From contig CAKRRK010000004.1 of assembly GCA_934395135.1 (NCBI GenBank), positions 40,494 to 104,493 on the forward strand: DNA of 64,000 nucleotides. The letters are read 5' to 3'. This DNA is from an uncultured Eubacteriales bacterium (GTDB lineage Bacteria > Bacillota > Clostridia > Oscillospirales > Butyricicoccaceae). The position numbers and the translations under genes were made by a program. The notes under the pieces were generated by a model. That model did no database searches, was not told the DNA's origin, and saw only the letters and a list, made by a program, of their open reading frames with translations. Shown in pieces: positions 52,824-61,443 of this stretch. Each line of letters begins with the position of its first letter. Position 1 is the stretch's first letter.

Positions 52824-53212
52824 TGTTTCGTGCATTTTCCATTGCAACAGACCGGGAAGGCCTGTATGATATTACAACAAAGGTGAAAGAGACGGTGCGG
52901 GACAGCGGCAGAAAAAGCGGCATCTGCGTGGTATATTGTCCCCATACGACGGCGGGTATTACCGTGAATGAAAATGCCGATCCGGATGTGATCACGGATT
53001 TTTTGTATGGTATGGATAAGGCGTTTCCGGACCGGCGGGAATTTCGCCATTCGGAAGGCAATTCTGCCGCCCATTTGAAATCTTCATGCGTTGGACCGTC
53101 CCAGACATTTGTCGTGGAAGAGGGAAAACTGCTGCTTGGCATTTGGCAGGGGATTTATTTCTGTGAATTTGACGGACCGCGGACAAGACAGTACTTCGTG
53201 AAGGTGCTGTAA
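52823..53212 (+). CDS. YjbQ/UPF0047 family protein
   Basis: 129 residues. 'VVYCPHTTAGITVNENADP' near 36 and 'HLKSSCVGPSQTF' near 88 are the family's conserved histidine/serine blocks. Members have a weak thiamine-phosphate synthase activity in vitro; true role unsettled. GGGAGG precedes the ATG inside the previous gene. Confidence 0.92.
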   Translation: MFRAFSIATDREGLYDITTKVKETVRDSGRKSGICVVYCPHTTAGITVNENADPDVITDFLYGMDKAFPDRREFRHSEGNSAAHLKSSCVGPSQTFVVEEGKLLLGIWQGIYFCEFDGPRTRQYFVKVL

Positions 53213-53217
53213 GCCTT

Positions 53218-53907
53218 ATGCGGTATACACAGGTGGAATCCGGGATTTTTCTGCGCCGTCCCAATCGGTTTATCGCCCATTGCCTGATTTCCGGGAAAGA
53301 GGAAGTCTGCCATGTGAAAAACACCGGACGATGCCGGGAACTGCTGACGCCGGGCTGTACCGTTTATTTGGAATTTTCTGCAAATCCCAGCCGCAAAACC
53401 CGATATTCACTCATTGCGGTGGAAAAGGCCGGGCGGCTCATCAACATAGACGCGCAGGCGCCCAATGCCGTGTTTTACGAAGCGCTGTGCAAAGGATTTT
53501 GTCCGGATTTTGCCCCAACGATTGCAGAAATCCGCCGAGAAGTGCCATGCGGCCAATCCAGGCTGGATTTTTGTCTTACAACTGCGGATGGTCCATGCTA
53601 TGTGGAGGTAAAAGGGGTGACGCTGGAAACCAACGGCGTGGTACGTTTTCCCGACGCGCCTACGGCACGGGGCTGCCGTCATGTCCGGGAGCTTTGTGCG
53701 ATGGCAAAGAAAGGAGTGCAGGCAGCGGTGGTATTTATTGTGCAGATGGAGCAGGTTTCTTATTTTACCGCCAATTGGGAAATGGATCCGCTGTTTGCGG
53801 ATGCCCTTTTCCAGGCACAAGCAGCAGGTGTTGCCGTGCAGGCGTATCGCTGCAAGGTCTGGCCGGATGCGCTGGAACTTTCCGAAACAGTGCCGGTGCG
53901 GCTTTAA
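53218..53907 (+). CDS. sfsA: DNA/RNA nuclease SfsA
   Basis: 229 residues, full length. 'FLRRPNRFIAHCLISG' near 10, 'VKNTGRCRELLTPG' near 38 and the nuclease core 'SRLDFCLTTADGPCYVEVKGVTLE' region (about 115-140) with D and ExK residues. Originally named for sugar fermentation stimulation; the fold is that of a nuclease. Begins 5 bases after yjbQ; end of the DUF896-cca-HD-yjbQ-sfsA cluster. Confidence 0.94.
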   Translation: MRYTQVESGIFLRRPNRFIAHCLISGKEEVCHVKNTGRCRELLTPGCTVYLEFSANPSRKTRYSLIAVEKAGRLINIDAQAPNAVFYEALCKGFCPDFAPTIAEIRREVPCGQSRLDFCLTTADGPCYVEVKGVTLETNGVVRFPDAPTARGCRHVRELCAMAKKGVQAAVVFIVQMEQVSYFTANWEMDPLFADALFQAQAAGVAVQAYRCKVWPDALELSETVPVRL

Positions 53908-53986
53908 GCGGCGGAAGGTTGGATGCGGGAGGACAAGAAAGAGGTTCTGCGGCTGCGGAACACCTGCATGAAAAATAGGAATATAA

Positions 53987-54025
53987 AAACAGCGCACACC
54001 TTTTGTTTTGGGTGTGCGCTGTTTG
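53987..54025. terminator. Bidirectional terminator after sfsA
   Basis: AAACAGCGCACACC, 9-base loop, GGGTGTGCGCTGTTT. Confidence 0.88.
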
Positions 54026-54106
54026 CTATCCAATGCTTTGCGCCAGATCTGCAAACCATAGCAGACATGGGGCAAAAAATCGAATTTGTCAATCCAATAT
54101 ATCATG

Positions 54107-54262
54107 CTATTTCATTTTATAGTGCAGTTTGGGCATGGTAATCTGACTTTCCGGAACAAAAGCGGAAAACATCGTGAACATCACGACCACAAAGGCAACG
54201 CACAACACGCCAATGCCCAAATACAGCACACTCTGAAATAAAATTCCAAACTGCAATCCCAT
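54107..54262 (-). CDS. 51-residue single-pass membrane protein
   Basis: A short open frame preceded by GGAGGGATACTT, a very good ribosome site. One long hydrophobic helix (about residues 5-35; 'SVLYLGIGVLCVAFVVVMFT') is followed by a short polar, basic tail ending 'PKLHYKMK'. I do not recognise a family. It is alone on the minus strand, facing the sfsA terminator and diverging from the 4-hydroxybutyrate dehydrogenase gene. Small helper subunit of a membrane complex is possible but unproven. Confidence 0.6.
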   Translation of the reverse strand: MGLQFGILFQSVLYLGIGVLCVAFVVVMFTMFSAFVPESQITMPKLHYKMK

Positions 54263-54978
54263 AAGTATCCCTCCAATGCAAAAGTTGTCGAATCTTCGGC
54301 GGTTCATAAATGAAGGAAAAATAATGCATTCTTGCAAAATGAAACTTTTGACAAGATAAAATCGGCCAAACACCGAAATTCCCCGAAGAAAAGACTTGGA
54401 TTGCGAAAGATTGTGATAACCTTGTCAATATTGCCTAATTTAACAAGGGTTATATTTACATAATATCCAAAAAATGATTTTTGTCAATAGAAATATTTCA
54501 AAAAATATAATTTTTTTGAGGAATGATTTTTTTTCGCAAAGCATCGGGAAAAAATAACGATCCAGGAACAAAATTATTTCATAAAAATGCATTATTGTTA
54601 AAAATATATCAATTTAAAGACGATTTTGTGTTAAAAAAGCGTTAAATTTAATGCAAACCGTATTGTCCAAACAGAAAAGAGACAAGCAGGTCAAAAATGA
54701 TAGATACAGCAAGAAAACTTTCAAAATAAGGAAAATGAATAGAAAGAGGGGAAAACGCTTTGCGTTTTCTGCGATGGTGTACGGCGGTTTTATACGGGAC
54801 AGGATTCGGAAAACTGATGCGGCTGGCTGAATCCGGCCTGGGAAACTGATGCGGACAGCCTGCGGCCGTTTTCGCGAAGTTGGCCTGAAGTGCGGCGCGG
54901 CGTTGGAAAAACAGAGAGAAAAGGTTCGAAAATTATGAAAAAAACAAAAAAAGCCCGATGCATAAGCGGGGTTTGCTA
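54263..54978. other. Long AT-rich non-coding region
   Basis: No convincing gene in about 700 bases. Positions 54400-54760 are extremely AT-rich. Near the right end AAACTGATGCGG occurs twice (54811 and 54843 regions), about 33 bases apart. Probably the upstream regulatory region of the dehydrogenase gene. Confidence 0.6.
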
Positions 54979-55005
54979 TTGACAAACAAATGGCAAATGT
55001 ATAAA
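54979..55005 (+). promoter_or_regulatory. Possible promoter of 4-hydroxybutyrate dehydrogenase
   Basis: TTGACA, 15 bases, TATAAA; spacing is short. An imperfect Rex-like inverted element (TTGCTTA-ACGT-TTAAAAT, 55030-55047) lies between it and the GTG start. Confidence 0.4.
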
Positions 55006-55067
55006 CTGAATATGTACGATCCAATGTTATTGCTTAACGTTTAAAATATATGAAGGAGTGAAAAAAA

Positions 55068-56174
55068 GTGAAGCAGTTACAGGTAAAACCAACAATTTAC
55101 GAGTACAAAACATTTGGCGATTTTGCCAAGGAATTTGACTTGGGGCCGAACGATCTGATTTTGACCAATGAGTATATTTACAATCCAACCATTTCCAAGT
55201 ATGACGTGAAATGTAAAACCATTTTCCAGGAAAAATACGGAATGGGCGAACCGTCTGACGTTATGGTAAACGGCATTTTGGAAGAAATGGCAAAAATGGA
55301 CTGTAAGCGCATTGTGGCAGTCGGCGGCGGCACCATCATCGATATCGCGAAGATCCTTGCGGTTGGCGGCGGCTATACCGATGTAAACAAGATGTATGAC
55401 GATATGGCGAATTTGAAGAAGAAGTTTGACCTGTTTATTGTACCGACAACCTGCGGCACAGGTTCGGAAGTGACCAATATCGCCATTGTAAATCGTACCA
55501 AACTGGGTACAAAGCAGGGTCTTGTATCGGAAGAAATGTATGCAAGCTATGCGGTGCTCATTTCCGAATTTATGAGCAGTCTGCCATACGGTGTGTTTGC
55601 CACAAGCTCCATTGATGCACTGATTCATGCGGTGGAAAGCTACCTCAGCCCGAAGGCGACCTCGTTTACAGAAATGTTTTCTGTGGAAGCGATTAAGGAC
55701 ATTCTGTCCGGTTATGTGGAAGTGGTGAAAAATCAGGAAGCAAGAAAAGAACTTGGCGGCAAATTCCTGAAGGCTTCCAACTATGCCGGCATTGCGTTTG
55801 GCAACGCAGGCTGCGCTGCTGTGCATGCGATGAGCTATGCACTTGGCGGAAAGTACCATGTAGCGCATGGGGAATCCAACTATCAGTTCTTTATGTCGGT
55901 GCTTCGTACTTATGAACAAAAGGCGCCAAATGGCAAAATTGCGGATCTGAAAAAACTCCTTTCCGATATCCTTGGCGGCGACGGTTTCGATGCGCTGGAG
56001 AAACTTTTGGAAGGCATCCTGCCGAAGAAGAGAATGAGCGATTACGGCGCAACCCAGGAGGATATCGAACCCTTTGCAAAGAGTACAGTAGACAATCAGC
56101 AGAGATTGCTGGGCAACAACTATGTACCGCTTTCTCTGGAAGATATCCAGGCAATTTTCCAGAGCAGACTGTAA
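55068..56174 (+). CDS. 4hbD: 4-hydroxybutyrate dehydrogenase (iron-containing alcohol dehydrogenase family)
   Basis: 368 residues with GTG start after AAGGAG. The sequence follows the Clostridium kluyveri 4-hydroxybutyrate dehydrogenase closely in recalled blocks: 'FQEKYGMGEPSDVMVNGI', 'RIVAVGGGTIIDIAKIL', 'VPTTCGTGSEVTN', 'SSIDALIHAVESYLSPKA' and 'NAGCAAVHAMSYALGGKYHV'. Metal ligands D and H residues lie in the last two blocks. It reduces succinate semialdehyde to 4-hydroxybutyrate with NAD(P)H, part of succinate or GABA to butyrate conversion. The partner genes are not in this window. Confidence 0.92.
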   Translation: MKQLQVKPTIYEYKTFGDFAKEFDLGPNDLILTNEYIYNPTISKYDVKCKTIFQEKYGMGEPSDVMVNGILEEMAKMDCKRIVAVGGGTIIDIAKILAVGGGYTDVNKMYDDMANLKKKFDLFIVPTTCGTGSEVTNIAIVNRTKLGTKQGLVSEEMYASYAVLISEFMSSLPYGVFATSSIDALIHAVESYLSPKATSFTEMFSVEAIKDILSGYVEVVKNQEARKELGGKFLKASNYAGIAFGNAGCAAVHAMSYALGGKYHVAHGESNYQFFMSVLRTYEQKAPNGKIADLKKLLSDILGGDGFDALEKLLEGILPKKRMSDYGATQEDIEPFAKSTVDNQQRLLGNNYVPLSLEDIQAIFQSRL

Positions 56175-56192
56175 AATTTATCCCATTGCTGA

Positions 56193-56227
56193 AAAGGGAG
56201 CAAGTGCAACTTGTTCCCTTTTTTTAT
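56193..56227 (+). terminator. Terminator after 4hbD
   Basis: AAAGGGAGCAAGT, GCA loop, ACTTGTTCCCTTT then T-run. Confidence 0.88.
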
Positions 56228-56500
56228 TTTGCCTATGGGAAATGTGTGCAAAAAGCATAAGAATAGATTGTATAATTTGCAGAAAATTAGAGATAACTAC
56301 AAAAAATACGAAAAATTGAGCGTTGTTATGCTATAATTAAACCGTGGCCGCAACATCAATATTGATACGCTGTTTGTCTTGGCAGTATACAAGTTGTGCG
56401 GAAAAGTCCGGAGGGCGATAAAAACGGTATGCGTGGTTTTGGAATGCCGGCGGGTTTTTATAGGAACCGGAAAGAAGAACTGAATGGAGGAAAGAACAAA

Positions 56501-57280
56501 ATGAACAATGTGAACTGGCAGGAACTGCATGAAAAGCTGATGCTGCATTTTCGTCTTCGGGCGGTGCCGGTGGCGGTAAAGTACTTTAAAACCATTGAGG
56601 AAGCAAAGAAAATTCCGGCATTGGTATTTCAGCCGACCAACTGTTCTCCATGTATGGCGGTAGGCAAGGCGGCAAGAAAAGAAGAGTGCGTTGCCATTAC
56701 ATATGATAACTTCACCAACAACTACTGTGCCGGCGTAAACGGTATGTTTGAAAAGGATGACAAATGGCATTCGGCAAAACCATTTAAAGGCCGGTGGCAT
56801 TCCACAATGGAGGCGGCTCAAAGTCATCATAAGGCATTAACCACTTTCTTGAAAAAGGAGTGGGAAGTGTTTGCGACAGCGCCTCTCAAGGAAGGTTTGT
56901 TTGAGGAACCGGATGCTGTGATTTTGTTTGTTAATCCGGAACAGGCTTTCTGGGTGCTGACAAGCTCTGTGAACAAGGATTATAAAAAGCGCCACTTTAC
57001 ATTTTGCGGAGAATCCACCTGCAACGACTCCTGGATTACCACGACAATGACCGGGGAAGTAGGGCTTGGCATCGGCAGCTACGGCGAGCGCAGCTATTCT
57101 GGTCTGCCGGAGGATTTGATGATGATTTCTATGAAACTGGAAGATGTCTGTAAGACGATTGAAGGCGCAGTGGAACTGAAGAAGGGCGAAGGCGGCGAAA
57201 GATTGGGTTATCCCGTGCCGGTATTTTCCCTGAACGGCGACATTGGCGAAGACACGGCGGAAGCCTTTGTGGGATATTAA
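56501..57280 (+). CDS. DUF169 family protein
   Basis: 259 residues. 'LRAVPVAVKYFKT' near 20 and a cysteine pair 'NCSPCMAVGKAARKEECVAI' near 47 are characteristic of DUF169, as is 'FCGESTCNDSWITTTMTGEV' near 168. Family function unknown; members often occur in anaerobes beside redox genes. AATGGAGG precedes the ATG. An extended -10 (TGCTATAAT, 56329-56337) lies 165 bases upstream. Confidence 0.87.
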   Translation: MNNVNWQELHEKLMLHFRLRAVPVAVKYFKTIEEAKKIPALVFQPTNCSPCMAVGKAARKEECVAITYDNFTNNYCAGVNGMFEKDDKWHSAKPFKGRWHSTMEAAQSHHKALTTFLKKEWEVFATAPLKEGLFEEPDAVILFVNPEQAFWVLTSSVNKDYKKRHFTFCGESTCNDSWITTTMTGEVGLGIGSYGERSYSGLPEDLMMISMKLEDVCKTIEGAVELKKGEGGERLGYPVPVFSLNGDIGEDTAEAFVGY

Positions 57281-57289
57281 AAAATTTTC

Positions 57290-57322
57290 ATACTCCCCGG
57301 ATAACGGGGAGTATTTTTTCTT
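57290..57322 (+). terminator. Terminator after DUF169 gene
   Basis: ATACTCCCCG, GATAA loop, CGGGGAGTAT then TTTTTTC. The next gene starts 40 bases later and may rely on read-through. Confidence 0.85.
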
Positions 57323-57360
57323 TTTTCTGCAAAAAATACAGAAAAAGGAGGCATTGAAAC

Positions 57361-57795
57361 ATGGAAGAAAATGATACGATCTCGCTGCTGAAGGAATGCA
57401 GTGCCGGCACAAAAATGGCCATCCGTTCTATGGAGCAGGTGATGGAAAGCGTGAATAACTCACAATTCCGGCAAATTCTAAACCGCTATTGTGCGCAGCA
57501 TAAAGATATGGAGAAAAAAGTAGACGATTTGCTGCTGGAAAAAGGAAAAACCGGAAAAGAGCCGGGGTTTATGGCGCGGACGATGGCCAAAATGGATACA
57601 GAACTGAAATTAACGCTGAATCCCACAGATGCGGAAGTCGCGGATATTATGACGGAAGGCTGCAATATGGGCATTAAGTCCGTCAGCCGCTATTTAAACC
57701 AGTATGAAAGCGCCTCCGGGGAAAGCCGGAGGATCGCACAGAACTTGATCTGTGTGGAAGAACGGTTTCTGGAAGAATTGCGGCAGTTTCTTTAA
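57361..57795 (+). CDS. Helical protein, DUF2383-like
   Basis: 144 residues, predicted all-helical, no membrane segment. Layout of paired helices with 'LKECSAGTKMAIRSMEQVME' and 'QILNRYCAQHKDMEKKVDDLL' resembles DUF2383/PA2169-type four-helix ferritin-like proteins, without clear metal ligands. AAAAAGGAGG precedes the ATG. Function unknown. Confidence 0.7.
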   Translation: MEENDTISLLKECSAGTKMAIRSMEQVMESVNNSQFRQILNRYCAQHKDMEKKVDDLLLEKGKTGKEPGFMARTMAKMDTELKLTLNPTDAEVADIMTEGCNMGIKSVSRYLNQYESASGESRRIAQNLICVEERFLEELRQFL

Positions 57796-57805
57796 AAAGT
57801 AAGAC

Positions 57806-57834
57806 TTGACAAGCGCTGTAAAATCCTGTATGAT
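57806..57834 (+). promoter_or_regulatory. Promoter of tRNA-Leu
   Basis: TTGACA, 17 bases, TATGAT, 21 bases before the tRNA. Confidence 0.8.
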
Positions 57835-57855
57835 GTATCTCGGTCAATAAATTTT

Positions 57856-57942
57856 GCAGGTATGGCGGAATTGGCAGACGCGCATGGTTCAGGTCCATGT
57901 GAGGGCAACTTCATGCAGGTTCAAGTCCTGTTACCTGCACCA
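57856..57942 (+). tRNA. tRNA-Leu (anticodon CAG)
   Basis: 87 bases including encoded CCA. Acceptor GCAGGTA/TACCTGC, anticodon arm CATGG-TTCAGGT-CCATG with anticodon CAG (decodes CUG), a long variable arm (TGAGGGCAACTTCA) as in class II tRNA-Leu, and a T arm CAGG-TTCAAGT-CCTG. Confidence 0.95.
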
Positions 57943-57954
57943 GGATGGGAAGTA

Positions 57955-57983
57955 AAAACCCGCAGTTTTTTCTGCGGGTTTTT
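57955..57983 (+). terminator. Terminator after tRNA-Leu
   Basis: AAACCCGCAG, T6 loop, CTGCGGGTTTTT. Confidence 0.9.
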
Positions 57984-58002
57984 GCTTATTCCCAAAGAGG
58001 AA

Positions 58003-58938
58003 ATGAGGGTGGAACGATTGAGCATCAACGTGATTATCGATCAAATGATCATTTTGTTTATTCTGATGTGTCTGGGATATTTCCTGTTTAAAGTCAAGTT
58101 GATTGACGACGAATTTAACACAAGACTTACAAAATTTGTTCTCTATGTCACAATGCCTGCCCTTATTGTGAATTCTGTCCTGAACCAGACATCCCGGGAT
58201 GTACGGGAGGCGCTGTATGTCTTTTTGGTGGCCATTGTTATGTTTGCCGTGCTGCCGGTTGTCGGATGGATTTTGGCAAAAGTGATGCGGATCCCCAAAG
58301 AGCAGCAGGGCATGTATATTTTTATGACGATTTTCTCCAACATCGGGTTTATGGGATTTCCCATTATGGATGCACTGTATGGAGAAAAAGCAGTATTTTA
58401 TACGGCGATTTTTAATCTGATCTTCTGCCTGCTGGTTTTTACTGTGGGCGATTCCATCATGAGCTATGGCAGCGGTGTCCGAACGAAATTTGATGCCAAG
58501 GCGCTGCGCACACCAGGAGTAGTTGCCTCGGCGGTAGCGATTGTTATTTATTTTCTCAATGTGTCGCCGCCGCCCATTGTATGCGACACCATCAGTATGG
58601 TGGGCGAACTGACAACGACGCTTTCGATGATTGTAATGGGGGCGACGCTTGCCAAAATGGAACTGAAAACGGTATTCAATGATAAAAACAGCTATCTGTT
58701 TGCGGCACTGAAGCAGCTGGCTTTGCCGCTGCTCCTTGCGCCTCTCCTGAAACGGATCATTCCCAATGAATATATTCTGTCCATCACCCTGATTATGCTT
58801 TCTATGCCAGTAGCGAGCATTACGGTGCTTCTTGCCACCGAACATGGCAAAGACGCGTCTTTGGCTGCCAAAAATATGTTTATTACCACGGTGGTTTCCA
58901 TGCTTACGATTCCTTTGATTTTATATTTGGTTTTTTAA
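58003..58938 (+). CDS. AEC family transporter (auxin efflux carrier fold)
   Basis: 311 residues with about ten hydrophobic helices. 'IDQMIILFILMCLGYFLFK' opens the protein; 'LTKFVLYVTMPALIVNSVL' and 'TIFSNIGFMGFPIMDALYG' are the family's conserved blocks. Substrate probably a carboxylate, unknown. The open frame extends back into the tRNA, which cannot be coding; ATG 58003 (after AAAGAGGA) or TTG 58018 (after GAGGGTGG) are the possible starts. Confidence 0.9.
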   Translation: MRVERLSINVIIDQMIILFILMCLGYFLFKVKLIDDEFNTRLTKFVLYVTMPALIVNSVLNQTSRDVREALYVFLVAIVMFAVLPVVGWILAKVMRIPKEQQGMYIFMTIFSNIGFMGFPIMDALYGEKAVFYTAIFNLIFCLLVFTVGDSIMSYGSGVRTKFDAKALRTPGVVASAVAIVIYFLNVSPPPIVCDTISMVGELTTTLSMIVMGATLAKMELKTVFNDKNSYLFAALKQLALPLLLAPLLKRIIPNEYILSITLIMLSMPVASITVLLATEHGKDASLAAKNMFITTVVSMLTIPLILYLVF

Positions 58939-58984
58939 CAAAAAATTAACAAAAAATCACAATAGAATATGGATTTCGGGGAAA

Positions 58985-59028
58985 ATACGCCTTTTTACGT
59001 CGTTGAAATGAAACGTGAAGAGGCGTAT
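58985..59028. repeat. 16-bp inverted repeat overlapping the yitT promoter
   Basis: ATACGCCTTTTTACGT pairs with ACGTGAAGAGGCGTAT (all 16 pairs, two of them G-U as RNA) around a 12-base loop. The -35 lies in the loop and the -10 begins in the right arm. Confidence 0.75.
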
Positions 59029-59031
59029 AAT
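59003..59031 (+). promoter_or_regulatory. Promoter of the YitT-family gene
   Basis: TTGAAA, 17 bases, TATAAT, 42 bases before the ATG. Confidence 0.65.
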
Positions 59032-59072
59032 ATTTCTTAAGAAGAAAATAAGAGTTTTGGAAAGGAAGTATT

Positions 59073-59954
59073 ATGAGTCAAAAAAACGCAGTCAAAGAAC
59101 AAGTTTTGTCCTATTTTTTTCTGACGATCGGCGCGATTCTTGCGGCGTTTGCCTTGGAGGAATTCCTAATCCCCGCCACGATACTGGACGGCGGCATTAC
59201 AGGCGTCAGTATGATTTTGAATCATATGACACAAAAGTCCATCAGCCTGTTTATCCTTGTCTTAAATATTCCGTTTATTATCATAGGCTTTAAATTTATG
59301 GGAAAGCGCTTCCTTGTCAAAGCGATCTATGGGATGCTGGTGTTTTCCTTTTTTCTGGGTGTGTTTGAGGACATGGTCAGCGTCACGCGGGAGGAGTTGC
59401 TGGCGGTAGTATTCGGCGGTGTTGTGCTGGGAGTTGGCGTCGGACTGGTGCTGCGAAACGGCGGCTGCCTGGACGGAACGGAGATTGTGGCGTTGCTCCT
59501 CAGCCGGAAAACCAGCTTTTCCGTGGGACAGATTATTTTTGCCATAAATGTTATTATCTATCTGATTGCCGGCCTGCTGTTCGGCTGGGATCGGGCGCTG
59601 TATAGCCTGTTGACCTATTTCGTCACGTTTAAGATCATTGATATGGTGGAACTCGGTATGGAGCAGGCAAAGGCCGTGATGATCATCACAAACCAGGGAG
59701 AACAGATTGCAGACAGTATTTACAAAAAGCTGGGCCGAACCTGTACTTTGCTGGAGGGAGAAGGCTTGATTTCCGGCAAAAAGGTAGTGCTTTACTGCGT
59801 GGTCACCCGAATTGAATTGTCGGAAATTAAAACCATTGTCCGGCAGGACGACATCTCCGCTTTTATGACGATTTCCGACGTTTCGGAGATCGTAGGCACC
59901 CATATGAAAAGCCGGGAATTGAAGCCCAAAAGTCCGGCGGCGCCCGAAAAATAG
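59073..59954 (+). CDS. YitT family membrane protein
   Basis: 293 residues. Five to six membrane helices (about 12-180), with 'ILDGGITGVSMILNHMTQKS' near 38 and 'GGCLDGTEIVALLLSRKTSF' near 130, then a C-terminal cytosolic DUF2179 domain ('GRTCTLLEGEGLISGKKVVL', 'FMTISDVSEIVGTHMK'). Transport role suspected, substrate unknown. TTTGGAAAGGAAG precedes the ATG. Confidence 0.92.
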   Translation: MSQKNAVKEQVLSYFFLTIGAILAAFALEEFLIPATILDGGITGVSMILNHMTQKSISLFILVLNIPFIIIGFKFMGKRFLVKAIYGMLVFSFFLGVFEDMVSVTREELLAVVFGGVVLGVGVGLVLRNGGCLDGTEIVALLLSRKTSFSVGQIIFAINVIIYLIAGLLFGWDRALYSLLTYFVTFKIIDMVELGMEQAKAVMIITNQGEQIADSIYKKLGRTCTLLEGEGLISGKKVVLYCVVTRIELSEIKTIVRQDDISAFMTISDVSEIVGTHMKSRELKPKSPAAPEK

Positions 59955-59956
59955 AA

Positions 59957-59996
59957 ACAAAGCCATGTTCTGCAAAACGGCAGGCATGGCTTTTTT
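59957..59996 (+). terminator. Terminator after YitT gene
   Basis: AAAGCCATG..CTGC pairs with GCAG..CATGGCTTTTTT. Confidence 0.8.
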
Positions 59997-60172
59997 CATG
60001 GCATGAGATATGATATAATGAACAAAAAGAAGCGCCGGCCCTTGGAATGTTTCGGAAAACCGGCTGTTTTTCGGCGGGAGGCGCTTTCTTTGAATTCATA
60101 GCGTCAAAGAAAAAAAGATGGTTTCCAGCCGCCGGGGATGCCGGGCGGAAGTTTAAGAAAGATAGAGAATTG

Positions 60173-61432
60173 ATGGTGAAAGATATGTATCAGAAAACGG
60201 TTTTGGAGAATGGAGTTCGCATTGTCACAGAAAAACTGCCCCATATGCGGTCAGCATCCCTGGGGATTTGGGTGAAAAACGGATCCCGCTATGAGACGCC
60301 GGAGTTTTATGGCATGTCGCATTTTATCGAGCACATGCTTTTTAAGGGGACGGAGACGATGTCCGCCTTGGATATTGCGAAAAAAATGGATGAAATCGGC
60401 GGTCATATTAACGCCTTTACCACAAAAGAATGTACTTGCTACCATGTGAAAACGCTGGGCTGTCATTTGCGGCCGGCTGCGGCGGTGCTTGCAGATATGT
60501 TTTTGCATTCCCGTTTTGGGGAAGGAGAAGTGCAGCTGGAGAGGGGTGTCATTTTTGAAGAGATCGACATGTATGAAGATTCTCCGGAAGATTTGGCAAC
60601 GGAAAAGATTGCGGAAAACTGCTATGCGGGGACTGGGCTGGGCCATCCGATTTTAGGGGACCGGGACAGTCTTTCCGCATTTGCATCGGCGTCCTTTTTT
60701 TCCTATTTTAACGCCCATTATCGTCCGGAAGATACGGTTGTTGCTTTGGCAGGAAATTTTACGCCGGAAGATGTTTTCTATATCAGCGGCCTGTTTTCTG
60801 AAATGCGGGGGACGGGGCGGAATGATATCACGCCGGCGGTATACCGGCCCGTCAGCCGGGTATACGAAAAATCCATAGAGCAAAACCATATCTGCATTGG
60901 GTTTGAAGGCGTGCCCGCTTTCAGCGAAGAGCGCTTTGCCGCGGCGTTGCTGGGCAATATGATTGGCGGAGGAATGTCGTCCCGGCTGTTTCAAAAGGTG
61001 CGGGAGGAACGGGGACTGTGCTACTCGGTGTATACCTTCCATGCCGCCGCCCAGGATACCGGAATGTTCAATGTGTATACCGCGCTGAACAAAGCGTCGG
61101 AAGAAGAAGCGCTGCGGCTGATTCGGGAAGAACTGGAACGCTTCCGCAAGGAAGGCCCGTCCGACCGGGAACTGGAACGGACGCGGCAGCAGGTGGAAAC
61201 CAACATTCTGCTGGCGGGAGAAAGCACCCATTCTCATATGAACCGGCTGGGAAAAACGGAACTGTTCGAGGGCCGTCACTTTACCGACGATTATTACATT
61301 GCGCAATATGATAAAGTGACAAAAGAAGGGATTATGGCGGCGGCAGACCGAATATTGGATTTTTCCAGAGTCTCGGTGTGCGCTGTGGGGAATGTGGAAG
61401 AGGCATCCCGGTATTTGGAACTGTTAGGATAG
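60173..61432 (+). CDS. M16 family zinc peptidase (processing-protease-like)
   Basis: 419 residues. Inverted zinc motif HxxEH in 'SHFIEHMLFKGTE' near 52-60, with the downstream glutamate in 'LERGVIFEEIDMYEDSPED' near 125-140. 'KVREERGLCYSVYTFH' near 280 is the second-domain signature. Cytosolic peptidase of the YmxG/MPP-beta type. Start at MVKDMYQKTVLENG (weak ribosome site); ATG 60185 is an alternative. Confidence 0.92.
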   Translation: MVKDMYQKTVLENGVRIVTEKLPHMRSASLGIWVKNGSRYETPEFYGMSHFIEHMLFKGTETMSALDIAKKMDEIGGHINAFTTKECTCYHVKTLGCHLRPAAAVLADMFLHSRFGEGEVQLERGVIFEEIDMYEDSPEDLATEKIAENCYAGTGLGHPILGDRDSLSAFASASFFSYFNAHYRPEDTVVALAGNFTPEDVFYISGLFSEMRGTGRNDITPAVYRPVSRVYEKSIEQNHICIGFEGVPAFSEERFAAALLGNMIGGGMSSRLFQKVREERGLCYSVYTFHAAAQDTGMFNVYTALNKASEEEALRLIREELERFRKEGPSDRELERTRQQVETNILLAGESTHSHMNRLGKTELFEGRHFTDDYYIAQYDKVTKEGIMAAADRILDFSRVSVCAVGNVEEASRYLELLG

Positions 61433-61443
61433 GGAGTGAAGGG

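Noticed and set aside
53923..54141. 72-codon frame after sfsA
   Set aside because: It lacks a ribosome site and reads through the strong bidirectional terminator.
54614..55024. 136-codon minus-strand frame with hydrophobic segments
   Set aside because: No ribosome site, skewed composition from AT-rich DNA, and it covers the likely 4hbD promoter.
57862..58002. Upstream extension of the AEC transporter frame
   Set aside because: It runs through tRNA-Leu and its terminator, so it cannot be coding; the start was moved to 58003.
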